Source: Solen grandis (Eukaryota > Mollusca > Bivalvia > Adapedonta > Solenidae). Taken from it: 64,000 bases of DNA. The notes below the pieces were generated by a model. The model was not told the origin of the DNA. It did not search any database and saw only the letters and a list, made by a program, of their open reading frames with translations. The translations under genes and the position numbers were made by a program. Each line of letters begins with the position of its first letter. Position 1 is the stretch's first letter. This document shows positions 1 to 11,148 of this stretch, in pieces. The DNA lies in NCBI GenBank assembly GCA_021229015.1, contig CM037777.1, positions 27,281,002-27,345,001 of the forward strand, written 5' to 3'.

Positions 1-855
1 TTTTTTGTTGTTTTTTGTTTTTGGAAGGGGGGGGGGGGGGCAATTTCTTGATTTCAGGGAAAGAAAACTCCTGGGGTAAATAGCAAATGGGGGAAACTCC
101 ATGAACTAAAAGAAAGAAATGTTCAGACAGGAAAGTGCATAGAACAGCCCTTGACAAAAAATGGATTTTTTTTTTTTAAACACACAATTTTACATACAAT
201 TGAACACAATTTTTACACCTGTCATGGTCATGTTTTAGCACATCTAGTTATCTACTAAAGGGGAAAAAAAATATTGTTACAAGCAATTACAATGATCACC
301 GGGGACCAGAAAGTAGCATCGCTACATCCAGAATATCTTAACAAAAGATATATTGTTACAAGCGGAGCTGATTACACCGAGTTATATAGGGAGCCTGCAG
401 TAACCATTGGATCTATATCAGCACAAGCCAAACATGGTTATAAGCGGTAACGTTTAAAGTTTAGTCCTTACTGTATATATTATTTTGCACTGTCCAACAA
501 GCAAAACAGTTTTTGCTTTTAAGGCACTTACAACATACTGAAATTTGACAACATGCTTTTTGGTCACCTGACAAAAATGGGTATATCATTATACAGTTGA
601 TGGAGCAACATAACATAACATGCCAAACAATGCAGCATACCCATTTACCCCTGTGGTGTTTTTTTTTACCCCAGAATTGGCCATGTACCCCAAAATGTGT
701 AGGGACTCTCTATATGAAGGGGTACAAAATTAAGGAAAAACAGCAATTGTACCCCCGTTTCAAAACTCAATGGGCGCTATGCAATGGCAATGTTATGATT
801 AATTTGTAGCTAATATTTCAGGATTCATGGGAGCTACTTATCTGTTACCTATATG
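1..855. other. Gene-free AT-rich stretch with homopolymers
   Basis: I see no gene here. It opens with a T-rich run and a run of about 14 G, and has scattered poly-A/T. The only ORF, near 597-809, has no recognisable content. Confidence 0.6.
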
Positions 856-1032
856 CAGAGCTGTAACGAATACACCAGGTAGCAAATACGAATACATATC
901 ACGATACAGGGTCACGAATATGAATATTTATTCCTGAATATGAGTAAATATCATTAAATGCAGAAAAAAAAAACTAAGTTCAGGTTGCACTGTTGCACAT
1001 ATTTTGACATGATTCAGTGGCTGCTTCTAAAC

Positions 1033-1206
1033 ATAAGAATCAAACTTATACTTGGAATTGAATAACACTATTGAAAAAAAGAAAGGAAACAATCTGTTTG
1101 AGAAAATACATAATATTAAATATAATTGTTTGAAACATGACCAAACTTTACTATTCTTAAAATAAGAATCAAACTTATACTTGGAATTGAATAACACTAT
1201 TGAAAA
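1033..1206. repeat. 45-bp direct repeat pair
   Basis: A 45-bp sequence starting ATAAGAATCAAACTTATACT occurs at 1033-1077 and again at 1162-1206, essentially identical, with an 84-bp spacer. It is a local tandem duplication without coding content. Confidence 0.8.
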
Positions 1207-1524
1207 TGACATTGCATGTCATCAAATTTTTTATGTAAAATATAATTACAAAAAAAAAGTTAACAAACCAGATGTTAGTATCAGTATTTTTTTTTTACAT
1301 ATAAATAATTATGATATATTTTATTGTTTATATTATTATTGTGTGTTCATGTTTTTTTTTGTATGTGTGTGTTTTTACTCTATTTTAAATTCAATATCAG
1401 AAAAATGCAAGAAATATTACTAGGATGGATTTAAACTGACAATTCAGTCTGATCAACAGTGGACTTGTTATTAGGCTACTATAGGCCTACTTGATATTCA
1501 AATATCAAATGGATATTTTGCTTT

Positions 1525-1766
1525 TTAACCCTTTCCCTCATAGAGGAAACCATGAAAAGACCTATGCGAACAACATAAAACCAGATCAGCCTGCGAGAAA
1601 CTCGCAGGCTGATCAGGTTTTATGCTGTTCGCTGCTCCTCAGTGGTCTGGAAATGAGGACGTTATAATCATATTTGGTAAGGTTTAACTGTGGTTTTCTG
1701 CAGATCAGGCTTTATATGGTACCTACTGAGTGCGTCAAAATGTGTCTATATAAGGGAAAGGGTTAA
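1525..1766 (+). mobile_element. TTAA-flanked palindromic MITE, family A, copy 1
   Basis: A 242-bp repeat including its TTAA duplications (1525-1528 and 1763-1766). Its termini are CCCTTTCCCT and the complement AGGGAAAGGG. Like the other copies it carries an internal long hairpin near the left end. TTAA duplication with CCC-type termini is the signature of piggyBac-superfamily elements; no transposase is encoded, so it would move in trans. Other copies: 24257, 33609, 44393, 46715 and 47936. This copy is the most diverged in the hairpin loop. Confidence 0.8.
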
Positions 1767-2242
1767 CTGGTTTCTGAGGTTAATTCTCACATTAACAATC
1801 TTAATCTTCAAAAAATTTAGGATCTAAATCTTCTTGTAAAAGCGTCACTTTGGCCATTATGCAATGTCAATGGTTCCAGCAAGAGTTAGATTACTGGTTA
1901 CTAGAAAGCTCTACGAAAATATCCTACGATGCCTGTATGAAGAATCAGAAGGACTGTGCTGCTTGGCTAGAGATAAGACACTGGACTGTACTGTACGCAG
2001 CATGTGAAAGAGTACACTGAAGCTGATACATTTATGACACCTGGCTAAAAGAAACTAGCAACTGTCAAAAATTGGATTTCTCGGACACTGATTAATAGGT
2101 TGTTATTTGCATCGACGGTTGATCATTTGTTAATTGGCTTGTTGTAAATATTTGGTTATTTACCTCGCGAATAACAAATATGAATTCAAACACTAGCAAT
2201 ATTCAGTGCACTGAATACATGAGTGTATCGTTACACCTTTGG

Positions 2243-3279
2243 CCTGTTCTCAATTTCATCCATGCTATTAAACATTATTAAATAAAGGGGTGGGGGTCAA
2301 AGATCATTTAGAATAAAAAGACAAAACCTCAAAATCCTTAGGCAAAACTGTATCATATATGTTAAGAGATAAAGAGATATGACAGGACCCTCACTAACTT
2401 CCAATTTTGAGTCCTGACCCTGTGTGTTCAAAAATAAATAAGGCACTTAAGTTTGATTTTCATACTTATACTCAAACTATGACCATTAGTTTCAATTGGG
2501 ATTTGAGTATGATACTAAAATTTGACCCTGTGATCATACTTAACTATTTTGAAGAACATGGGGCCTGAACCCAAATTTTAAAGGAAAGTACTCCTGTTTT
2601 TCTCTTATATGAGCAGAACTTTTATGACTATATAGAGGAACTCTCAACTTTTCAACAAATCTTTTAAAGGACAAAATTTACAGGATCCTAATGCAAACTC
2701 CTTAAGGTACTGTGTTCTTCACTAGAAATAGGTTGAAGCATACCACCATATATTGCTATATATAAAGAATGTATCACAATACATACCCCATTATGTCGCC
2801 ATATTTTATCATAATATATTAAATTAAGAACTACTTCCATTATTATCTTGTTTTCATGAACTAAATAAGCATGGAATTCTGAATTTGCTCTGGGATTGAA
2901 CTTTTTGGAAGGTGCAAATTGACAAGAAACTGGTATTTTTGCAATGAAGTATTACTTCTTTTTTTTTATTTCAATAAAAATCACAACTTCCTATTTTCAA
3001 AGTGGTGTTATTCTATGGCAAACAGCCAAGTTTTTCCCAGCAAAATTTGATAATAGCAATAAGAGAGAACCCACAATACCATCAGAAATCACTACATACC
3101 ACAACAGTTCTAGCAAATATTCAACTGACTCAAAAACTTGTCTGTTGCTCTGATTCTATCTTTTTTTCAGATGGAACTTGTTTAAACTTTAATAAAGATA
3201 ATGTAGAAAAAAATAATTTAACATTCTGTAAAATATTGCTTGCAATTAGTCGTCAATGTTTTAAAAGAATACAGTAAGT
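2243..3279. other. No gene recognised
   Basis: AT-rich sequence without a coding pattern. Short overlapping ORFs around 2944-3277 have low-complexity translations and no family resemblance. Confidence 0.5.
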
Positions 3280-4300
3280 ATGGTTGACTAACCAGTTTTC
3301 GGGATATGACAAGTTTTCGGGGTAAATTACCTTTACACCATTTACGAGTGAGAATGTGATATGACGAGTTGTTTTTGCTGTCTCATATGAACAAAACAAA
3401 TGTCAGCCATGCTCTAATATTCAAATTAAGACATCATGTGACGTCTTATGGGAATTCGGGACAATGTTTAAGATGCAGGTCATGTTCATTAAAATCTTGA
3501 ACTCATATTTGAATAGCTATTTTGTATATCAAACTTGTCTGAATTATTCAAATTTACATATTTACTAACAAAAATCCATTTATATTTTTTTTTAAGTTAA
3601 TACACCTAACAGGTTTAGTATTTTGCGCAGAAAGCAAACTAAATGTTATCAATTACCCGGATAATAAGTCACATGATGGCTTAATTTGAATAAAAAAAAT
3701 GGCGGATATTTGCTATGAATTTTAAGGGGTTGGAAAATAGCTTGTGCGAAAAGCTTTTTAAGGTGTGTAAAGCATATGTTTTGTGATGAATATGTGTAAA
3801 AATGGTTCAGTTATCCATATGTGTCATCGATGGTAACTGTCATAAAGTTTAAAATGAAAAAAAAAAAGATTTGGAATAGGGTGGGTGTAAGGTCAGCAGT
3901 TTTCCCGGATAAAGTTGCAACTTTTTCCGGCCATGGATGCCAATCAGAAAAAACAAACAAACAGCATCTCAGAAGAAATAAAGGCCCTATTAATATATAA
4001 TCATAACAGCATTAAATCCCTGAAATGGAATTTTGGTGCATATTAAACTAATAGAATACGTTGAGCTTTATTTGAACATACCCCGAAAACTTGTTTGTAA
4101 CTTTGAATGTTATCACCGTTGACCTACATTGGAATGACTGTTCTGTTTTGATCAAGATGATTTTAAGATCGCAAATGTGTACAGAGATTAAGAGAAGTTG
4201 TTGTTGCACCCCTTTGTTCTAATTAAATGAAAATTTTAATGATATTTTATATGCAAATATGGATCGATCTCGTTAGTACCCCGAAAACTAGTTAGACCAT
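3280..4300. mobile_element. Inverted-repeat element with AGTTTTCGGGG ends
   Basis: The left end (3280-3303) reads ATGGTTGACTAACCAGTTTT followed by CGGG. The right end (about 4278-4300) is its inverted counterpart, CCCCGAAAACTAGTTAGACC followed by AT. A second inverted pair lies just inside (AAGTTTTCGGGG near 3310, CCCCGAAAACTTG near 4081). The roughly 1-kb body has no ORF of note. It fits a non-autonomous DNA transposon; the superfamily is unknown and no target duplication was established. Confidence 0.5.
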
Positions 4301-5559
4301 CATATTATGGATGTACCTCATCTGATCCATGTTCCTCCATTACTTTTGCATCTTTATCTTCTGCGTCATTTCGATGTTGATGAACACGACGATGAACCAT
4401 TATCAGTGTGGGTATAAAGACTACTTAACCTCGACGATAACTGCGAGTGGATTTTTATCTACATCCATTCTGCAATAAAGAGTACATATACATACAGAAA
4501 TATGTTTCATTGACGTCTGTCAAACTTCGTCCCTTCTATATCACGAAAACTAGTGAAAAATAGTAAATATGAGAAACTATTTGTTGACGCGCGCATTCAA
4601 AAGTGTTAGACAGTTAACAGTTCAAATTAACGTCTATGAATAGATTATTCACAAAGTGTAGACTTTATTTGAAGGTTTATAGCCAATATTTGCAACATTA
4701 TAATTTGTTTACGGCGGGAATAGAAAATCCAGACTGGTTATGGGTTTAACACTTTACCTCTATGAACCGTACTGTACTGTACGCATGACACTACTATTAT
4801 ACTATGATAAAGGGGCACCCATTTCATTGAGTTAAACAACTCGTCACCTTTTGTTAAGAATAATAAAATACACACATCCAGGCTCGTATCCATTTTATTT
4901 TCGCTAAAGGGAAGGGGGGGGGGGGAGGGGGACAAAATGTGATGTGAGTGTTATACAGTAGAGGGGTCCGGGAGCATGCTTCCCCTGGAAAAAAAAGTTA
5001 TTATGGATCAGGAGATATTCTATAAATATAAAGGTCCTGGTATGAGATGCATTCTGAAGGGTTTCTGGGATTAACAGTGTTGTTGTTGTTGATGATGTTG
5101 TTGTTGTTTCAATCCGATATATATTTTTTGAAACTGAAGGCCGTAGATGTAATGTAATGTAAGTTCCCACTGAGAAAAAAAAATTATCGTCGGCGATATG
5201 GAAATATACAAATTTTCTTTTTTCTTCCGCTGACTCCCGATATTTGAGCCAAAAAAGACGGGTTAGTCCGATGAGAAATGGCACTGATTAGTCTCTTCGG
5301 GATCTAGGTAAGTCGAAAAAAGAAATAAGTTGTTTGTTTCCACGAACATCTCCGAAAAAAATAGGGTCGGTAGGTCAGCTAAACTTTTTTCTTTTATTTT
5401 GACCTTATTTTTTCAAGGACTTGACATAAAAACGCGTTTTGCAACCATAATGTATAGCCCGAGTGTTACGAAAAAAAGTTTATGGTCGGTACAAAAAAAA
5501 TTAGTGTCTGTCGGATTATAGTAGAAACAAGTAACTTTTTTATTACGCCTAAATTCAAA
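4301..5559. other. No gene recognised; poly-G tract
   Basis: AT-rich DNA with a G run near 4914-4930. A minus-strand ORF (4904-5284) owes its length to simple repeats such as GTTGTTGTT and has no recognisable domain. Confidence 0.5.
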
Positions 5560-5739
5560 TCTCTGGCTTCAAGAAATATCCCCCGAGCAACGGCCTTGCA
5601 TTATCGGGAATAGCTCCCGATGTTCGGGAAAGCTACGGGGGGACCTTCTCCGTTGATCGACGAAGGTGCCTCGGAGCTACATCATCGGGGGTGGGGGATA
5701 TCCCCGTAGATCAGGGGATGTATCGGTGAGTACTAACGA

Positions 5740-6090
5740 ATCATCCTAAAATTAGGAAATTGTGGGAAATATTGATGGTGGATTTAAGAGATAGACTCAA
5801 TGAAGACTTTTGGGGGTTTATGAGGATGCCCCCAGCAATGTTGACCGTCCGTATCAGATTGACCAAAACAGGAACAAATTTCAGAGTGCGCTTTTCAACC
5901 CTCATCGAAATTTTGGAGAATATTCTGGGATTAAACCAGAAGATCGGGAATGTGTCACAGAAAGGTCGCCGAACATCCCTGGTCCCTTTTTGCAGTTTTC
6001 CCAGGCTTCCCGGTGACTCCACGTGGCTCGCGACGCTTGCGAAGATTCACCGTAACACCGGGGAACCCATCGTCGAATACCCCGGCTGAC
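5740..6090 (+). pseudogene. Possible decayed PIF/Harbinger-type transposase fragment
   Basis: This GC-richer patch translates in one frame to a segment containing FWGFMRMPPAML and then RLTKTGTNFR. PIF/Harbinger (HARBI1-like) transposases have an N-terminal stretch of the form F..F.RM.PA.F followed a little later by K.(D/G)T.(F/Y)R. After NFR the more family-like continuation (SALFNPH) lies in a neighbouring frame (5810-6016), as expected for a frameshifted relic. None of the catalytic DDE positions can be seen. The resemblance is short and could be coincidence. Confidence 0.25.
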
Positions 6091-6240
6091 TTATTCCGTT
6101 TCACTACATGACACCATGTAGATGATTTATCGATTGGCCGTGGGTATTTGACGATGCCGGGAACCTGTTTCCAACGCCTCCGGAAACTTACCAGTTTCCA
6201 TAAGAAAAGCCATGTTATTGAATAACTGCTGTGCACTTTT

Positions 6241-6529
6241 ATTTAACTTCAGTAGGTATTTACAGGCCCGTGTCCAATAAAACAAGGGCCGATAGTTCTG
6301 AGATCTGCCAATTGAAAAGGACTGCTACATTATCCTAGCTTATAAGTTTATGCAAGGCAAATTACTGGATTTTGAAATCATAGACACATAAAAATTGAAT
6401 GGAATAAAATCTTTTAGAATAGATACTATAACGCTCTGCTCAGATACTGCCATGAGTAAGATTTTTATTTTCCAGAATTAAAGTTGACTTGATATGTAGG
6501 TCAACCTTTACTACTTTCAGAATCTTTAT

Positions 6530-6562
<33 letters not shown>

Positions 6563-6941
6563 CAATAAAAAAAAACAGTGTCGCTCTATCTGAAAACACA
6601 AAGACATGTAACATATTATTAGCATGTCAAAATTATCCTGATTGCATTACTTACCAGAATAAAATGTCGTTGAATCTGAAATATATATATCGATCATTAA
6701 TACATTGACTATTGGGACGGAGCCCGGTCCAAAGGTGTTGGATACGATATTTAATGTCGTTATTTTCAATTCGTAATGCACTGTGTCTAATGAAAATCAA
6801 TGCAATGTCGGCCATTTATGCTAATTGTATTCAATTTGCGTCAATATTTTCGTTGCATAATTTTAAGATATCGTCTTATATCTTATGTTGATTTAAAAAC
6901 CATTCACGGGTCCGTACATATAGCCGTAGATTGTAATATTC
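6241..6941. other. No gene; long poly-A tract
   Basis: AT-rich flank of the large mobile element, with an A run of about 29 at 6534-6562. No coding signal is seen. Confidence 0.5.
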
Positions 6942-6947
6942 ATCTGT
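6942..6947. repeat. Left 6-bp target-site duplication (ATCTGT)
   Basis: ATCTGT immediately precedes the first AG of the inverted repeat and is repeated at 17800-17805 directly after the terminal CT. A 6-bp duplication is the length known for Polinton/Maverick integration. Confidence 0.85.
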
Positions 6948-6978
6948 AGTAGTATGGTCAGCGGTTTGGCGTCAAAGA

Positions 6979-6992
6979 CTGCGCATGCGCAG
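6979..6992. promoter_or_regulatory. Subterminal palindrome CTGCGCATGCGCAG
   Basis: A perfect 14-bp palindrome 31 bp inside the left tip, mirrored at 17755-17768 near the right tip. It is followed by TGACGTCA and another GCGCATG. The clustering at both ends suggests a binding site for the integration machinery, host factors or NRF-1-like proteins (GCGCATGCGC fits the NRF-1 consensus). The role is inferred. Confidence 0.5.
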
Positions 6993-7491
6993 GAGTGACG
7001 TCATCAGATTATTTGCGCATGTGCGGCGGCCATATTGATTTTCTATTTTTAGAATGACATCATGATTTATATTTAGAAATGGCATTATGAACTATATTTA
7101 GATTGACATCATGATCTATAGTTAGAAATGACATCAATGTACAGAGTTGTACATTTGACCTAGGGCTAAGGACATTGAGGGTCAAGTCCTTAGGCGGAGA
7201 CACATAGTAAACACCAAAGAACATTATGGGTGTGCGCATGCGTCGTGCAACTAACAGCTGATTTTTTCTCTCCCATTTCAGATCGCTAAAACAACTAAAT
7301 TAAATTACTTTTTGCTTTCAGGGACAGTTCATACTGCTGAAGAAAGGGTTCTAAGTATATTTTGAAATTTGTTTCATTGATCTTTTTCGTATTTTTGCAG
7401 ATTACAAAGAAATTGACAAATATTTTCTTGCATTTAGATCCCGACCTTGACCTTTGCTACCGAACGCGCCATATTTGTTTTGAAAAAGAAA

Positions 7492-10400
7492 ATGATTACA
7501 GGTTTGTTATTTCCTCTCGTCATTACAGCTTTCTATCTTAGTTTTCAGACAGAGCAAGCTTCAACACCTGATTATCAACCCGTGGCATTTAAGACCCCAA
7601 ATAATTTTAAACCTGACGGAACGTATGCCTGTGCATGTTTACTAAAATCTACCCGGTGGTCAATACCAAACATAAAATGTTCCAGAAATGCTTCTCTAAC
7701 TTATCTGTGCTTTCTTCTACTGTCATTATCTTCAGATGTTGAAACAAATCCAGGACCTGATTTCCCCTGCGGTTCTTGTGGATATGAAGTGCTTGACGAT
7801 GACAACGCCATTGAATGTGATGCTTGTTTGAAATGGTTCCACATAAAATGCCAGGACATTACTAATGAAACTTATTTTGATCTTGCAGCTCGTGATGTTT
7901 CGTTCTCCTGGACCTGCACTATTTGTGATGCTCAAAATTTTTCAAAACATTCAAATCTGTCTCTTTCATCATTGTCATTGCAGAATAGCTACAGTTCACT
8001 GAGCGACCAGATTGACCAGACCTACACACAAACTTCAAGCTCCAGTTCAATAAGATCAACCAGAAGAAAAACTAGAAATACTAATGGTAAACTTTTTCCT
8101 TCACAGCTGAAAGTTATCTCTGTAAATTGTCAGTCCATCGTAAACAAAAAAGCAGAATTTATTGGCATGATTGATCACCACCAACCTGATATAATTGTAG
8201 GTACTGAATCTTGGTTAAATAATAATCATAAAGACTGTGAATTTTTTCCTAAATCTCTAGGTTACACACCATTTCGACAAGACAGATCAAGCAAGGGCGG
8301 AGGAGTGTTCATCCTGGTCAAAGATACTTTCCTTGCCACAGAACAGAAACAACTGAAGACAGACTGTGAAATCATCTGGATTAAGTTGCATATTAAATCC
8401 TGTAAACCTCTCTATATTGCAGCCTACTACAGACCAAAAGAATCAGACAGCTACAGCTTTAATGAACTCAAAAGATCTTTAGAACTGACCAAAAACCTTA
8501 AAGGAACATTCTGGATACTTGGTGACTTTAATTTCCCAAAACTCTCTTGGGGCAGTGATCATGTACCAGAAATAAAACCAGGTTGTAGCCTTACTAACTT
8601 ATATGAAGATTTTGTTGATTTACTTTCAGATTTGAATCTTACCCAGATGGTCACTGAAAGCACCAGAGGAGAAAACACACTGGACCTTTTTCTAACCTCA
8701 AATTATACTTTAATTAAAAATGTAAAATGTCTCCCTGGTATTGCAGATCACAGTATTGTCTCTATTTTTGCAGATATAAAGCCGCAGGAGATAAAACAAC
8801 CTCCCAGACATGTTCCCCTCTACAAGAAAGCAGACTGGGATAGTTTTAAAAATTACATGGACCTGGTAAAAAATGATATTTTGAAACGCCATGTATCTAA
8901 ATCAGTGGAAGAAATTTGGTTAGAATTTTCAAATGCTATTTCAACAGGTATAGAAAAATTTATTCCCATAAAAAGAATAGGCAACTTCCATGGATCACCC
9001 AGTCTATAAAAAGGTTAATGAGAAAAAGAGATAAAATTTATTTCAGACTCAAGAAGGAAGGGAACAACAAGACGAGGGCGGCTTTTCTAAAAATGAAAAT
9101 CACATAAAAAAACAAATTAAACTGTCTTATAATAAATACATTGAATATATTTTAGGCCTGGAAGACAACATAGACGACAAAGAAAAGAACAGCTTTAATT
9201 CAAAAAAACTTTTCAGCCTTATCAAAAACGCCAAGCAGGATGCAACAGGCATTCCCCCACTATTTGACAAAATTTCAGGTTCCATCAAATCAGACAACAG
9301 TGAAAAAGCAGATATTTTGAACAGACAGTTTCAGTCAGTTTTCACTCAGATGACACCTATCTCACTTGCTCAATCTTGCTTCGCAGCTATTCGAAATATT
9401 AATACACAAGATTTTTCTTTTTACAGGAAGTACCCAATCATGCCTGAAATTACCATAAACATCAGTGGAGTGGAAAAACTTATATCAAATTTAAGACCAG
9501 ATAAAGCTGCTGGACCAGACAACATCAAACCATTAATTTTAAAAAATCTTTGTCAACAAATCTCACCAATCTTGCTAATACTATTCCAAAAGTCTCTTGA
9601 TACAGGTACCCTCCCCAAGGTATGGACATCCCTCTATTCAAGAAAGGAAACAAAGAAGATCCAGCAAATTATAGACCAATATCTTTAACATGTATTCTTT
9701 GTAAGGTGCTTGAACATATTGTAGCTTCAAATTTAACAAAGCACTTCAATAAGCATAATATACTTTATGACTTACAGCATGGTTTCAGAGAAAAACGTTC
9801 CTGTGAAACACAACTCCTGCAACTTACTGACCAACTAGCGAGAAATCTTGTTAATGGACAACAGACTGATTTAGTTCTTTTAGATTTTAGTAAAGCTTTT
9901 GACAAGGTCAGCCACTTAAAGTTATTGTACAAATTACAGGAACATGGAGTCAATAATTCAACCCTGTTGTGGATAAAATCTTTTCTCATAGGCAGAACAC
10001 AAAAAGTCGTTTTGGAGGGAGGATGCTCATCAGTAGTCCCAGTAACATCAGGAGTACCTCAGGGATCTGTACTTGGCCCACTTCTCTTTCTGTTATATAT
10101 AAATGATCTTCCAGATACCATAACTTCTCAAGTTCGTTTATTTGCAGATGACACTGCCGTTTACCTAGCTATAAACAACAAGCAGGACTGTATTACACTT
10201 CAGAAAGACCTCGACAAGCTGGTGCAGTGGGAAAAGAAATGGGAAATGGAATTTAATCCCAGTAAATGCATTGTTTTAAATATTACTAAAAAGAAGAAAG
10301 CACTTTCCTTTGATTACAGATTACATGGACAAGCTTTAGAAACAGTGGATAATGCCAAATACTTAGGAGTTACAATATCAAAAGATCTCTCTTGGAATAA

Positions 10401-10959
10401 ACATATTGACAACATTACTTCTTCTGCTAATAAAACTCTTGGTTTCCTCCACAGAAACATCCAGACAAAGAATAAGGAAGTTAGAGAAGCAGCTTACAAA
10501 GCATTGGTTAGACCTCAAGTAGAATATGCCTCTACAGTCTGGAGTCCTCATACACAGACATATATAGATAAAATAGAAAAAGTACAACGCAGAGCAGTCC
10601 GATGGGTTAATAATAACTATTCTTATTACGACAGTGTCACCAGCATGCAGAAGGAACTTGACTGGCAAACCCTTCAGTACAGACGTGATGTCACCAGACT
10701 TCTTATGTTTTACAAAATAGTAAATAACCTTGTTGCTGTCCCATTACCTGCATATCTTGAAAGACCAGCGAGGATATCCCGCCACTTACACTCTTTATCT
10801 TACAGGCAAATTCATACTCCAGCTAGCTACTTTAAATATTCCTTTTTTCCTTATACAGTGATACTTTGGAACAGCTTACCAGAAAATATAGTCTCACAAA
10901 ATGATCTTTTAGCATTTAAACAAAAGCTCCTCTCGTTTCAGATAGTAGACCGTCCCTGA
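7492..10959 (+). pseudogene. LINE polyprotein pseudogene: 2A-like, PHD, AP endonuclease, reverse transcriptase
   Basis: The first in-frame ATG is 7492; upstream codons lack a Met. A hydrophobic N-terminus (near LLFPLVITAFYL) and a second hydrophobic run (YLCFLLLSLSS) precede DVETNPGP. A C4HC3 PHD finger follows (7768-7926: CGSC, ECDAC, HIKC, CTIC). Next is an exonuclease-endonuclease-phosphatase domain with TESW (8203), GDFN (8521) and ADHS (8743). The RT carries LDFSKAFDK (near 9883), SGVPQGSVLGP and FADD (10141-10152). These blocks match the Jockey/CR1 group: target nicking by the endonuclease, then target-primed reverse transcription. Three lesions break the frame: near 8975, near 9090 in an A-rich run, and near 9620-9650, where a few codons also seem lost. 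The PHD-EN part (to 9009) and the RT part (9622-10959) are separately open. Confidence 0.9.
7735..7758 (+). other. 2A-like ribosome-skipping motif (DVETNPGP)
   Basis: The eight residues DVETNPGP match the canonical D(V/I)ExNPG-P signature of 2A/CHYSEL peptides. These make the ribosome release the upstream chain at Gly and resume at Pro (here between codons 7753-7755 and 7756-7758). Virus-like 2A motifs are known in CR1-type retrotransposons of invertebrates. Here the motif lies directly after a hydrophobic segment and directly before the PHD finger. It would separate an N-terminal peptide of about 87 residues from PHD-EN-RT. Confidence 0.85.
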
Positions 10960-11148
10960 ATCAACAAAAAGATGTTTTTACCAGATCTTAAACCTAACAT
11001 ATTCACCTTTTTTTTTTTTTTTCAGAAAATTTTCTCACCCTAACAAATTTTTTTATTTTTAACAGTTTTATCCTTGCACAGACGCGCACCTGCCAGTAAT
11101 ACCCGAAAGGGGAGTTTGTGCAGTATATATAGATAGATAGATAGATTA

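Larger units (their letters stand above)
856..2242. mobile_element. Candidate DNA transposon with TGTAACGA-type inverted ends
   Basis: The left end reads TGTAACGAATACACC (about 862-876). The right end, at about 2224-2236, is the near-complement (TGTATCGTTACAC). The inverted ends lie about 1.37 kb apart. No transposase is visible inside, so this would be a non-autonomous copy. A TTAA MITE (1525-1766) sits in its middle and would be a later insertion. Clear target duplications were not found. The CAGAGCTGTAACGA start is reminiscent of hAT-type ends, but that assignment is only a guess. Confidence 0.35.
7227..11144 (+). mobile_element. CR1/Jockey-group LINE with 2A-like motif, PHD finger, endonuclease and RT
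   Basis: A 3.9-kb insertion interrupts the left Polinton repeat. Its borders are exact because the right repeat keeps the uninterrupted sequence (near 17518-17526). A short ATTA duplication (7223-7226 and 11145-11148) flanks it. The 5' part is a GC-rich leader, then a single long ORF (from ATG 7492 to stop 10957-10959). The short 3' tail ends in TAGA repeats (about 11126-11144), the kind of microsatellite tail seen in CR1-like LINEs. Length and domain content indicate a full-length insertion, but the ORF is frameshifted and no longer active. Confidence 0.9.

Noticed and set aside
4904..5284. 126-codon minus-strand ORF
   Set aside because: Driven by simple repeats (Thr/Ser runs from GTT repeats) and a poly-G tract.
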